DNA of 64,000 nucleotides from assembly GCF_000712295.1 (NCBI RefSeq), contig NZ_JMKI01000026.1, positions 62,001 to 126,000 on the forward strand, in the 5' to 3' direction. The number at the start of each line of letters is the position of its first letter. The stretch's first letter is position 1. The notes below the pieces were generated by a model. That model made no database searches. It was not told the DNA's origin and worked only from the letters and a program-made list of their open reading frames with translations. Both the position numbers and the translations under genes were made by a program. Source of the stretch: Synergistes jonesii. GTDB lineage: Bacteria; Synergistota; Synergistia; Synergistales; Synergistaceae. Positions 26,632 through 35,343 of the stretch are shown here, in pieces.

Positions 26632-27587
26632 ACCCTCTTATCACGCTGAGAGTGCCGGCGACGAGCGCAAACCTCGGTTCCGGCTTCGACGCGATAGGCA
26701 TGGCGGTCTCTTTATACAACATTTTCAAGGTGATGGAGATACTGCCGCGCGGAGAATATAAGATCGAGGCGCACGGAGAGGGGAGCCGCGAGCTTTCCCA
26801 ACCCAAGGCCAACCTCGTCGTGGCGGCCTACGAAGAGACTTGCCGCCGCTGGAATGTCGAAGGGCCGGGCTTTTCGCTCTGGTGCCACAACATCATCCCT
26901 CTCTGCCGCGGGCTCGGAAGCTCCGCCGGCGCAGTCGTGGCCGGAGTGCTGATCGCGAAGCACCTTACGGGGCATGAGGCGGACGACGACGAACTGCTGC
27001 GCGAGATGACGCTCATCGAGGGGCATCCGGACAACGTTGCGCCCTGCTATCTCGGCGGGATGGTCGTCAGCTGCTGGGATGGGAAGGACCTTCGCTACGT
27101 GAATCTTCCGGCGCTTCCCCCCGAGGTGCTCTGCGTAGCGGCCGTGCCGGACGAGCGGGTAAAGACCTCCGACGCGCGCGACGCCCTGCCGAAAGAGGTA
27201 GCCTTCTCGGACGCCGTCTTCAACGTCGGGCGCGCCGCTCTGCTTACAGCGGCCTGGGCTACAGGCAAATGGGATTATCTGAAATGGGGGATGGACGACA
27301 AACTGCATCAGCCATACCGCAGCAAGCTTTTCTCCGGCGGCGACGTGATATTTTCGCGCGTCCAGGAGCTGCCAGAATGCCTTTCCGTGGCTATAAGCGG
27401 CTCCGGCCCCTCTGTGATAGCCCTCGTCAGAGGCACTACTCACCGCGTCGCGGAGGCTATGTGCCGCACCTTTACGGAATACGGCGTCCGTTCGCAGTTC
27501 TTCGTCCTCGACGGCAGCGCGCAGGGCGCGCGCGTCGACCTGAGCATGGAGCTGCCGGACGCTTTGAAGAACGTGGGGGTGAAGTAA
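26628..27587 (+). CDS. thrB: homoserine kinase
   Basis: A 319-residue GHMP-family kinase that phosphorylates homoserine. The N-terminus RVPATSANLGSGFDAIG and the ATP-binding loop PLCRGLGSSAGAVVAG (about residue 91) are diagnostic, and AISGSGPSVIAL near residue 263 is the third GHMP motif. GTG start overlapping the thrC stop by four bases. The product feeds ThrC encoded just upstream. Confidence 0.95.
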   Translation: MNPLITLRVPATSANLGSGFDAIGMAVSLYNIFKVMEILPRGEYKIEAHGEGSRELSQPKANLVVAAYEETCRRWNVEGPGFSLWCHNIIPLCRGLGSSAGAVVAGVLIAKHLTGHEADDDELLREMTLIEGHPDNVAPCYLGGMVVSCWDGKDLRYVNLPALPPEVLCVAAVPDERVKTSDARDALPKEVAFSDAVFNVGRAALLTAAWATGKWDYLKWGMDDKLHQPYRSKLFSGGDVIFSRVQELPECLSVAISGSGPSVIALVRGTTHRVAEAMCRTFTEYGVRSQFFVLDGSAQGARVDLSMELPDALKNVGVK

Positions 27588-28820
27588 ATGGAATGGGAAA
27601 AATTACCTCTCACCGTCCTTAAGTTCGGTGGCTCGTCGGTCGCCGACTCAAATAGAATGAGGCACGTGGCGCAGATAGTTAAAAAAACACGCGAAGAAGG
27701 CTACCGCGTCGCGGTGGTAGTCTCCGCTATGGGAAACACCACAGACGAGCTTCTCGCGCTCGCGAGCGACGTCGCGACTGAAAAGGACGGGCGCGAAATG
27801 GATCAGCTGCTCGCAACGGGCGAACAGCAGAGCGTCGCGCTTCTTTCCCTCGCGATAAAGCAGCAGGGAATACCGGCTCAGTCCTTCACGGCGCTGCAGG
27901 CCGGGATAAAGGCTGAGGGCTTCCCGATGGAGGGACGCATCTACAGAATCGAACCGGAGGCGGTCGAACGCGCGCTGAACGAAGGCACGGTCGCCGTAGT
28001 AACCGGCTTTCAGGCTATAACGGACAACGGCGACGTGATCACCCTCGGACGCGGAGGCTCGGACCTCTCGGCCGTCGCCCTCGCCGCTTCGCTCGGCGCC
28101 GAGTCCTGCCGCCTGCTGAAAGACGTGACCGGCATCATGAGCGGGGACCCGCGCGTCGTAAAGAATCCAAAGAAGCTTCGCCAGCTTGGATTTGACGAGT
28201 GCATGGAGATGGCGGTGCAGGGCGCGAAGGTCCTGCAGGCCCGCAGCGTCGAAGTGGCGGCGCGCTATAACGTGCCGCTCTACGTCGGTTCAAGTTTTAT
28301 CGAAGAGGAGGGAACGTGGGTAATGAGCAACCCCGTAACAGAAGGATTAATTGTTAAAGCCGTGATACAGGATATGAAGGTGGCGAAGGTCGTGCTGCTC
28401 GGCGTTCCGGACATCCCGGGCGTCGCGGCGCGCCTCTTCGCGGAGCTCGCGGCGAAGGGAGTCGGAGCGGAGATGATCATCCAGAACAACATGCGCGGCG
28501 GTGTCAACGACATCGGCTTCCTCGTCAAGAAGACGAACCTTGAAGAGGCGAGCCAGGTCTGCCGCAAAATATGCCGCGAAATAGACGCGCAGGGCGTCTC
28601 CTTCGACACGGAGATCGCGCGCGTCTCGATAGTGGGCGCGGGCATCGCCAACCACCCGGAGATTCCCTCGAAGATGTTCAATATACTCGCGGAGGCCGGG
28701 ATCAACATAGAGATGATCGCGTCGACGGCGCTGGCGATCACCTGCATAGTCGGAAGCGCGCGCGCCGAAGACGCGGTAAGGGAGCTTCACGATCACTTTA
28801 TAGACGAGGTGGCCTTCTGA
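27588..28820 (+). CDS. lysC: aspartate kinase
   Basis: A 410-residue aspartokinase, the first step of the Thr/Lys/Met pathway. The kinase domain starts with VLKFGGSSVADSNRM, contains TGEQQSVALLS and TLGRGGSDLSAVALAA, and is followed by two ACT domains (about residues 265-405; VPDIPGVAARLFAEL and GAGIANHPEIPSKMF) that usually mediate feedback inhibition by Lys and/or Thr. The ATG is adjacent to the thrB stop. As in Bacillus type II enzymes an internal start could yield a separate ACT subunit, but I see no strong internal site. Confidence 0.95.
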   Translation: MEWEKLPLTVLKFGGSSVADSNRMRHVAQIVKKTREEGYRVAVVVSAMGNTTDELLALASDVATEKDGREMDQLLATGEQQSVALLSLAIKQQGIPAQSFTALQAGIKAEGFPMEGRIYRIEPEAVERALNEGTVAVVTGFQAITDNGDVITLGRGGSDLSAVALAASLGAESCRLLKDVTGIMSGDPRVVKNPKKLRQLGFDECMEMAVQGAKVLQARSVEVAARYNVPLYVGSSFIEEEGTWVMSNPVTEGLIVKAVIQDMKVAKVVLLGVPDIPGVAARLFAELAAKGVGAEMIIQNNMRGGVNDIGFLVKKTNLEEASQVCRKICREIDAQGVSFDTEIARVSIVGAGIANHPEIPSKMFNILAEAGINIEMIASTALAITCIVGSARAEDAVRELHDHFIDEVAF

Positions 28821-29818
28821 TGAGCGGTAAAAAAGTCGCCGTACTCGGCGCGACGGGACTCGTCGGCCGCGAAATGCTCAAAACGCTCGAGCAGAGAAAA
28901 TTTCCCGTTTCCGAATTGATTCCCCTCGCCTCACTGCGCTCGGCGGGGACAAAGATAAAATTCTGCGGCGAAGAATTGACGGTTCGCGCGGTAGATAAAG
29001 ATTCCTTCAAAGGCGCCGATATCGCTATCTTCTCCGCCGGCGGCGGGACTTCTAAGCAGTGGGCGCCGATCGCGGCCGCAAGCGGCGCGACGGTCGTCGA
29101 CAACAGCTCGGCGTGGCGCATGGACGAGGAGGTTCCGCTGATCGTTCCCGAGATAAACCCGGATGATAGATCGATGGCGAAGAAGGGCATCATCGCAAAC
29201 CCAAACTGCTCGACGATACAGGCCGTCGTCGTCCTTTATCCGCTGCACAGGGCCGCCGGACTCAAATATATAAACGTCAGCACCTATCAGTCGGTCGCAG
29301 GGACCGGCAAAGCGGCGCTCGATTCGCTGCGCGGCGGCTCGCTCGCGGCGCTGAAGGGCGAGGATTACCATGACGCCGTCTACCCGCACAATATAGCGTA
29401 CAACCTTCTGCCCCACATCGGCGCCTTCGACGACGAAGGAATATCCGAGGAGGAGTGGAAGATGGTGAACGAGTCGCGCAAAATCATGCACACGCCGGAA
29501 CTGCGCGTCAGCGGCATCACGGTGCGAGTTCCGATATTCCGCTGCCACGGCGAAAGCGTCACCGCGCAGTTCGAACGCCCGCTCGCGCCGGAGGAAGCGC
29601 GCGAAATACTCAAAGGCGCGCCCGGCGTCGTCGTTCAGGACGACCCGAAGAGGGCCGTCTATCCGCTGCCGAGAGAGACCGCCGGCGAGGACGACGTCAG
29701 AGTCGGGAGGATACGCCGCGACACGGGGCTCGACAACGCGCTCGCGATGTGGATAGTCGGAGACAATCTAAGAAAGGGTGCGGCCCTCAACGCCGTACAG
29801 ATAGCGGAGCTGCTTTAG
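28820..29818 (+). CDS. asd: aspartate-semialdehyde dehydrogenase
   Basis: A 332-residue enzyme reducing aspartyl phosphate to the semialdehyde. The NADP-binding motif GATGLVGREM is at the N-terminus, and the active-site cysteine is in NPNCSTIQ (about residue 130). A TYQSVAGTGKAALDSL segment and the RVPIFRCHGESV region match the family. ATG 28820 overlaps the lysC stop by one base; the longer frame upstream is within lysC and is discarded. Last gene of the Thr operon, followed by two terminators. Confidence 0.95.
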   Translation: MSGKKVAVLGATGLVGREMLKTLEQRKFPVSELIPLASLRSAGTKIKFCGEELTVRAVDKDSFKGADIAIFSAGGGTSKQWAPIAAASGATVVDNSSAWRMDEEVPLIVPEINPDDRSMAKKGIIANPNCSTIQAVVVLYPLHRAAGLKYINVSTYQSVAGTGKAALDSLRGGSLAALKGEDYHDAVYPHNIAYNLLPHIGAFDDEGISEEEWKMVNESRKIMHTPELRVSGITVRVPIFRCHGESVTAQFERPLAPEEAREILKGAPGVVVQDDPKRAVYPLPRETAGEDDVRVGRIRRDTGLDNALAMWIVGDNLRKGAALNAVQIAELL

Positions 29819-29845
29819 GGGCGTCCCTTCGCCCACGCAAAGATT

Positions 29846-29872
29846 CGGCCTCGCTTCGGCGGGGCCGTTTTT
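29846..29872 (+). terminator. terminator after asd (first hairpin)
   Basis: CGGCCTCGC (29846-29854) and GCGGGGCCG (29859-29867) enclose a TTCG tetraloop and are followed by five T. Confidence 0.87.
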
Positions 29873-29873
29873 C

Positions 29874-29914
29874 TCGGGCTGAGCTCCGCCCCTGCGCGGC
29901 TCAGCCCGATTTTT
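29874..29914 (+). terminator. terminator after asd (second hairpin)
   Basis: TCGGGCTGAGC (29874-29884) pairs with GCTCAGCCCGA (29899-29909), followed by five T. It backs up the first hairpin. Confidence 0.82.
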
Positions 29915-29986
29915 ATATCGGCGGTGCTGAGTTTATGATAAAATATAACGTGCGATAAAGTTTGCGGCAGAAGGAGAGGCGCTGTG

Positions 29987-30736
29987 ATGGAAATATATCG
30001 CAACCCGCGGAAGATAACAGAATATCTTACCGCTTGGATAAGGGAAAAATTCGGGAATGCAGGAATGAAAAGCGCAGTGCTCGGCATCAGCGGGGGCGTA
30101 GACTCCGCAGTGCTGGCTGCGCTCCTCGCGAGAGCGCTCGGAGCAGAGAACGTCATAGGAGTCATGATGCCGTGCCACAGCATGAGCATAGACGAAGAAT
30201 ACGCTGAACTTCTTGCAAAATCCCTCGGAATAAAAACTATAAAAACAGACCTTTCCGCGGCTTACGACGCCCTTACGGCCGAATACGAAAAATCCTTCGG
30301 CGGCTTAAGCGGGCTCGCCTACGCGAATATCAAGCCGCGCCTGCGCATGGCGACCCTTTACGCGATAGCCCAGCAAAGGAGCTGTCTCGTATGCGGCGGC
30401 GGAAATAAGGACGAGATCACGTTCGGATATTTCACCAAACACGGGGACTCCGGCGTCGACCTGCTGCCCCTCGCCGACCTCCTGAAGGGCGAGGTGTGGG
30501 CCGTGGCGAAATATCTCGGCGTCCCCCGGCAGATAATCGACCGCCCTCCTACCGCGGCCCTCTGGGAAGGGCAGACGGATGAAAAAGAGATGGGCGTCAC
30601 TTACGCGGAGCTCGACCGCTATATCGCAACGGGCGAAGCGAGGCCGGAAGTCAAGGAAAGAATCGAAAGAGCGAAAAGGTGCTCCGAACATAAAAGGGCA
30701 TTTGCCGCTATAGCAAAACTGCCCGAAAACCTTTAG
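29987..30736 (+). CDS. nadE: NAD+ synthetase, ammonia type
   Basis: About 249 residues, ATP-pyrophosphatase fold: GISGGVDSAVLAALLARALG (about residue 34) is the SGGxDS loop, and KPRLRMATLYAIAQ and the GGGNKDEITFGYFTKHGD segment are typical NadE motifs. No glutaminase domain is present, so free ammonia is the expected nitrogen source. It amidates nicotinate adenine dinucleotide in the last step of NAD synthesis. GTG 29984 or ATG 29987 can be the start (AAGGAGAGG upstream). Monocistronic. Confidence 0.94.
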   Translation: MEIYRNPRKITEYLTAWIREKFGNAGMKSAVLGISGGVDSAVLAALLARALGAENVIGVMMPCHSMSIDEEYAELLAKSLGIKTIKTDLSAAYDALTAEYEKSFGGLSGLAYANIKPRLRMATLYAIAQQRSCLVCGGGNKDEITFGYFTKHGDSGVDLLPLADLLKGEVWAVAKYLGVPRQIIDRPPTAALWEGQTDEKEMGVTYAELDRYIATGEARPEVKERIERAKRCSEHKRAFAAIAKLPENL

Positions 30737-30772
30737 CATCAATTTTTCAAATTATTCTATGAGGTGATTTTC

Positions 30773-31519
30773 TTGTCAGGACATTCACATTGGGCCGGAA
30801 TTAAACACAGGAAGGCGGCGCAGGACGCAAAGAAGGGCGTGGCTTTCCAGAAATTGGTCAAGGACATCATAGCGGCTGCGAAAGAGGGCGGCGGAGACCC
30901 GAACAGCAACTTCCGCCTGAAAGTCGCGGTGGAGCGCGCGAAGGCCGGAAACGTCCCCGTCGACAATATCGAACGCGGAATAAAGCGCGGAACTGGTGAG
31001 CTCGGCGGCCCGATGGAGGAAGTCTACTACGAAGGCTACGGACCGAATGGAGTGGCCGTTATGGTGCAGGCGATGACCGACAACAGGAACCGTACCGCGC
31101 CGGACATCCGCTCCCTCTTCACGAAGAGCGGCGGCGCCATCGGCGAAATGGGCTGTGTCGCATGGAACTTCGACCGCAGAGGCGTCATCGAGATTGCAGG
31201 CGAAGGCATCGACGAGGAGAGCCTTATGATGACGGCTCTCGACGCGGGTGCGGACGACCTGGAGGCGAACGAAGAGGGCTACGAGATATCGTGCGATCCG
31301 AACGTCCTATCACAGGTCGGCGAGGCGCTGAAAGGCGCCGGCTACAACATCGAGACGATGGAAGTCAGCATGATACCGAAAAACACGGTAGCGATAAGCA
31401 ACAAGTCGGACGCCGCTAAGATGCTCGCGATGGTCGAGCGCTTCGAGGAGCACGACGACGTCCAGGCCGTTTACGCGAACTTCGAGATACCGGAAGACAT
31501 ACTTGCAGAGATCGAATAG
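30773..31519 (+). CDS. yebC: YebC/PmpR-family protein (translation or transcription factor)
   Basis: A 248-residue YebC/TACO1-type protein: the N-terminus SGHSHWAGIKHRKAAQDAKK, NIERGIKRGTGEL and the MVQAMTDNRNRTAPDIRS segment are family hallmarks. YebC proteins were first seen as DNA-binding regulators and more recently as helpers of ribosomes at proline stretches. I chose TTG 30773 after GAGGTGATTTTC since it yields the normal MSGHSHW start; a GTG at 30764 is possible. It heads yebC-ruvC-ruvA-ruvB. Confidence 0.94.
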   Translation: MSGHSHWAGIKHRKAAQDAKKGVAFQKLVKDIIAAAKEGGGDPNSNFRLKVAVERAKAGNVPVDNIERGIKRGTGELGGPMEEVYYEGYGPNGVAVMVQAMTDNRNRTAPDIRSLFTKSGGAIGEMGCVAWNFDRRGVIEIAGEGIDEESLMMTALDAGADDLEANEEGYEISCDPNVLSQVGEALKGAGYNIETMEVSMIPKNTVAISNKSDAAKMLAMVERFEEHDDVQAVYANFEIPEDILAEIE

Positions 31520-31526
31520 CGGGATT

Positions 31527-32024
31527 TTGCGCGCTCTCGGCATCGACCCCGGGCTCGGGACTCTGGGCTACGGGGTCGTTTCGCAGTCGGGAAACGATCT
31601 GATCTGCGAGGCCTACGGCGTTATAAGGACATCGGCGAAGCTTTCGCTCTCCGCGCGGCTTTCCCGCCTTTACGACGGGCTGCGGGCCGTCGCGAAGGAA
31701 TTTCCGCCGGGCATGGTAGCGGTAGAAAAGCTCTTCTTCGGCCGCAACGTCACTACCGCGGAAATGGTCTGGCAGGCCCGCGGCGTCGTCCTTCTCTTCG
31801 CCGCTCAGCTCGGCTTCGAGCCATACGAGATAAAGCCGAGCGAGGTAAAGCTCGCGGTCTGCGGCTACGGCGGCGCCGAAAAGGCACAGGTGCAGGGGAT
31901 GGTGGCGCAGCTCTTAGGCCTTGAAAAGAATCCGAGCCCCGACGACGCGGCCGATGCGCTGGCGATCGCGATAGCGGGGATCGCCGTGAGAAGCTACGAC
32001 AGAAACATTATGAAAGGATACTGA
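31527..32024 (+). CDS. ruvC: Holliday junction resolvase RuvC
   Basis: A 165-residue RuvC. GIDPGLGTLGYGVV carries the first catalytic Asp, VEKLFFGRNVTTA the Glu, and SPDDAADALAIAIAG the C-terminal Asp pair. It resolves Holliday junctions with RuvAB encoded next. TTG 31527 is chosen as start (GCGGGA upstream); an earlier TTG at 31503 would overlap yebC. Confidence 0.94.
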   Translation: MRALGIDPGLGTLGYGVVSQSGNDLICEAYGVIRTSAKLSLSARLSRLYDGLRAVAKEFPPGMVAVEKLFFGRNVTTAEMVWQARGVVLLFAAQLGFEPYEIKPSEVKLAVCGYGGAEKAQVQGMVAQLLGLEKNPSPDDAADALAIAIAGIAVRSYDRNIMKGY

Positions 32025-32025
32025 G

Positions 32026-32625
32026 ATGATAAACTTTCTGCGGGGCACACTCGCCTCTATAGAAAAGGAGAGCATAGTCCTCGACGTCTCCGGCTTCGGC
32101 GTCGAGATCTACCCGACGAGGGCGCTGCTTGCGTCAGCGGCCCTGGGAGAGGAGATGAAATGCCTGGCGTACATGCAGATAAGCGACGCCGGGCTTTCTA
32201 TGTTCGGCTTCGCGTCGCAGGAGGAAAAAGATTTCTTCCTCGACCTGCTGCAGGTCAAGACGGTAGGAGGAAAGCTCGCGATAGCGCTTATGCGCTATCT
32301 CGACCTCGGCAGCATAATAGACGCGATAAGAAACGGCAACGTTTCGATGCTCTCCGTCCCCGGGCTCGGCGCGAAGCGCGCAGAGCGAATCTGCTTCGAG
32401 CTAAAGGCGAAAATAGAGAAGAAATTCGTCGGGCTCTCCGCTGTGGGAATATCGGCCGTGGCTTCCTTCGATTCGTCCGTCACGGACGCGCTGAGCGGGC
32501 TCGGCTTTTCGCACGGCGAATGCGCGCGCGCGATAGCTATGGCGAAGGCCCAGGCCGAGGACGACGTAAAATGGACCGAGGAGAGCCTGCTTAAGGCCTC
32601 TCTCGGCATTCTGCAGCGCAGATAG
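32026..32625 (+). CDS. ruvA: Holliday junction DNA helicase subunit RuvA
   Basis: A 199-residue RuvA: an N-terminal OB-fold (INFLRGTLASIEKESIVLDV), a central helix-hairpin-helix region (KTVGGKLAIALMRY and SVPGLGAKRAERICFELKAK) and a C-terminal domain that contacts RuvB (DALSGLGFSHGECARAI). ATG 32026 is one base after the ruvC stop. Confidence 0.95.
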   Translation: MINFLRGTLASIEKESIVLDVSGFGVEIYPTRALLASAALGEEMKCLAYMQISDAGLSMFGFASQEEKDFFLDLLQVKTVGGKLAIALMRYLDLGSIIDAIRNGNVSMLSVPGLGAKRAERICFELKAKIEKKFVGLSAVGISAVASFDSSVTDALSGLGFSHGECARAIAMAKAQAEDDVKWTEESLLKASLGILQRR

Positions 32626-32629
32626 GCGG

Positions 32630-33709
32630 ATGAAAATGGAAGATGAAAACAGGCAGCGGCACAAACTCATAGAGACGATGCGGCGCGAAAAAGAGGACGA
32701 GGTCGCTACGCTGCGCCCTCAGGAGCTGAACGACTTTATCGGACAGAGCGGACTTAAGGACAAACTGACGATATTCATGAAGGCGTCGCTGCAGCGCGGC
32801 GAGCCTCTCGACCACACGCTTTTCTACGGCCCTCCCGGCCTTGGAAAGACTACTCTCGCGGGCATCATCGCGAAGGAAATGAAGGGCACGCTGCGCATGA
32901 CGACCGGCCCCGCGCTCGAAAGGGCCGGAGATTTGGCGGCCATACTGTCGAACATACAGCCGAACGACGTGCTCTTCATCGACGAGATTCACAGGATGGC
33001 GCCGAACATCGAAGAAATACTCTATCCTGCGATGGAGGACTTTTCCCTTTCCATCATAGTCGGCAAGGGGCCGCTTGCGCGGAGCATAAGGCTCGCTCTG
33101 CCGAAATTCACGCTGATCGGCGCGACGACGCGCCTCGGCCTGCTTACGTCGCCGCTGCGCGCGCGCTTCGGGATAGTCGAGCAGCTTCACCTCTATTCGT
33201 CCGGGGAACTGACCGCCATAGTTAAGCGGGGGGCCGGCGTCCTCGGCGCGAAGATAGCCGACGACGCGGCAGAGGAGATAGGCCTGCGCTCGCGCGGGAC
33301 GCCGCGTGTCGCGCTGCGCCTGCTGCGCCGCGTCCGCGACGTCGCCGAGGTAAAAAAAGCTCCGTCCATAGAGCGCGGCCTCGCGCGCTACGCTCTTGAC
33401 ATGCTCGGGGTGGACCCTGAGGGGCTCGACGAAGGTGACAGGAAATTCCTGCGCGCGCTGGTCGAGCTTTTCGACGGCGGCCCGGTAGGGCTTTCGACTC
33501 TTGCCGCAGCCCTCAACGAGGACGGGCAGACGATAGAGGACATCTACGAACCCTATCTGATTCAAAAAGGGCTTCTCGAACGCACGCCGCGCGGACGCAG
33601 AGCGACCCGCAATACCTGGGACTATCTCGGCGTCCCGGTATCTCAGCACTTCATACAGCTGCAGAACAGCCAGCAGAGCCTCTTTCCGGCGGAGGATGAC
33701 GCGCAGTGA
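32630..33709 (+). CDS. ruvB: Holliday junction branch migration ATPase RuvB
   Basis: A 359-residue AAA+ motor. LRPQELNDFIGQ, the Walker A GPPGLGKTTLAGI (about residue 67), Walker B VLFIDEIHRM, sensor GATTRLGLLTSPLRARFG and the C-terminal winged helix (LLERTPRGRRAT) are all present. The last four bases overlap the following DUF2905 gene. Confidence 0.97.
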   Translation: MKMEDENRQRHKLIETMRREKEDEVATLRPQELNDFIGQSGLKDKLTIFMKASLQRGEPLDHTLFYGPPGLGKTTLAGIIAKEMKGTLRMTTGPALERAGDLAAILSNIQPNDVLFIDEIHRMAPNIEEILYPAMEDFSLSIIVGKGPLARSIRLALPKFTLIGATTRLGLLTSPLRARFGIVEQLHLYSSGELTAIVKRGAGVLGAKIADDAAEEIGLRSRGTPRVALRLLRRVRDVAEVKKAPSIERGLARYALDMLGVDPEGLDEGDRKFLRALVELFDGGPVGLSTLAAALNEDGQTIEDIYEPYLIQKGLLERTPRGRRATRNTWDYLGVPVSQHFIQLQNSQQSLFPAEDDAQ

Positions 33710-33927
33710 ATCAGATAGGAAAGATGCTCATAGCCGCCGGTCTTTTGCTCGCCGCGCTCGGCGTCTGCCTTATCGCCGCCGGCAAGCTTAACATACCGTT
33801 CGGAAAACTGCCCGGAGACATAACCTATCAGAAGAAAAATTTGACGGTCTTCGCGCCCTTCGGCACGATGCTATTTGTAAGCGTCATATTGACGCTGATA
33901 CTGAATATCTTTTCAAGGTGGAAGTAG
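33706..33927 (+). CDS. DUF2905 two-helix membrane protein
   Basis: A 73-residue protein with two transmembrane helices (about 5-25 and 48-68) joined by a short loop containing the family's GKLPGDI motif. Function unknown; often found beside ruvB and the spoIID/queA genes, as here. GTG start within the ruvB end. Confidence 0.85.
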   Translation: MNQIGKMLIAAGLLLAALGVCLIAAGKLNIPFGKLPGDITYQKKNLTVFAPFGTMLFVSVILTLILNIFSRWK

Positions 33928-35342
33928 TGAAAAAATTTATAATTATAACTTTGCTGTTCCTTTGCGCGCAGGCCGCGGAAGCCCGCGACATCTCCGTGCT
34001 GATACGGCAGGATGTCAGGCAGTGCTCCGTCGCTGGCACCTCTTACTATATAACCGTCGCCGACGGCGGCGTGACGCCCGAGATAACCGGAACCTTTTCG
34101 CTTTACGCGAACGGCGCGTCGCTTTCGGCCGGCTCCGTCAGCTACGCTATGCCGGCCACCGTTTCATCGCGGAATCCGATAACGATCGACGGAAAAAGCT
34201 ACCGCGGAAAGATAGTATTTGAAAGCGGCTACGGCGGCTTCAACATCGTAAACGTCGTCGACATGGAGGAATACCTGAAGGGCGTGCTGAAAGACGAGAT
34301 GAGCCCAGCCTGGCCCGCCGAGGCCTTGAAGGCTCAGGCCGTTCTCGCCAGGACCTTCGCATCCGGGTCAAAAAAACACGGCAGATACGACGTCTGCGAC
34401 AAAGTACACTGTCAGAGCTACAGCGGGACGAAGGGGGAGTCGGCTGCGATCGTCGACGCGGTGAATGCGACCGGCGGCGAAATTTTGAAATACGGCGGCG
34501 CTCCCGCCGAGATCTACTATTTCGCCGAGAGCGGCGGCTGCACCGCGTCGGCAAAATCGGCGTGGAACAAAAATCTGCCTTACCTTTCCGCGAAGCCGGA
34601 CCCTGTGCCGGTGAACGGGCCAAACGCCAAATGGCAGGCGGCTTTCACGATGCAGCAGATAGCTTCCCGCCTCGCGGCGGCCGGCGTCCCGGTGGGCTCG
34701 ATATCGTCGCTTGCACCCGCAGGGCGCGACGAAAGCGGGCGCGTGACGAGCATCGAAGTGACTGGCAGCGGCGGAACAAACGTCGTCGCCGCGGCGAAAT
34801 TCCGCGCGGCGCTCGGCGCCTCTGTGGTAAAAAGCACACTCTTCGAATTCTCCGCCGCCGGCGGCTATACGCCGCAGCTCAAGGCCACGCCTGCCGCGGC
34901 CGAGCCCAAGCCGCAGTACCGCGCGCCGACCGCGAAGGCAGACGTGGCGGCTATGCCGGAGAAGGACGAAGAAATACTCTACTGGATGGCGAGAAATAAA
35001 ATATTCACGATACAGGAACTCGTATCAATGATAGGCAAGGATAGCGAATATCCGAAATTCATCGCCGAGGGCAAGAGGCGCATGGCCGCTCGAGGACAGA
35101 CGGAGCCGCCCCAACAGGGCGCTGCGGCGCGTCAGCCGGCGGTTGCGCCGCAGGCCGACGCTTCGCCCCTTTCCAACGCCGCGGCCTCCGGCTACAGCGT
35201 GACGATCTACGGCCGCGGTTTCGGCCACGGCGTCGGTATGCCGCAGTGGACGGCCAAGGCGCTCGCCGAGAACGGCTGGAGCTACAAACAGATACTCGAC
35301 TACTATTTTCCCGGCACATCGCTTGAAAAAGACTGCTACTGA
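33927..35342 (+). CDS. SpoIID/LytB-domain secreted protein with large insertion
   Basis: A 471-residue exported protein. A signal peptide (cleavage near residue 20, AAEA) leads into a SpoIID domain: VDMEEYLKGVLKDEMSPAWP and EALKAQAVLARTFA with the catalytic-type Glu, then SYSGTKGE, and SESGGCTASAKSAW-like residues. The last SpoIID motif (GRGFGHGVGMPQW, about residue 432) is separated from the rest by about 110 residues rich in Ala, Pro and Gln that include a small helical segment. SpoIID enzymes are peptidoglycan lytic transglycosylases; outside spore formers they act on the cell wall. GTG 33927 overlaps the preceding stop and is preceded by AAGGTGGAAG. Confidence 0.88.
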   Translation: MKKFIIITLLFLCAQAAEARDISVLIRQDVRQCSVAGTSYYITVADGGVTPEITGTFSLYANGASLSAGSVSYAMPATVSSRNPITIDGKSYRGKIVFESGYGGFNIVNVVDMEEYLKGVLKDEMSPAWPAEALKAQAVLARTFASGSKKHGRYDVCDKVHCQSYSGTKGESAAIVDAVNATGGEILKYGGAPAEIYYFAESGGCTASAKSAWNKNLPYLSAKPDPVPVNGPNAKWQAAFTMQQIASRLAAAGVPVGSISSLAPAGRDESGRVTSIEVTGSGGTNVVAAAKFRAALGASVVKSTLFEFSAAGGYTPQLKATPAAAEPKPQYRAPTAKADVAAMPEKDEEILYWMARNKIFTIQELVSMIGKDSEYPKFIAEGKRRMAARGQTEPPQQGAAARQPAVAPQADASPLSNAAASGYSVTIYGRGFGHGVGMPQWTAKALAENGWSYKQILDYYFPGTSLEKDCY

Positions 35343-35343
35343 G

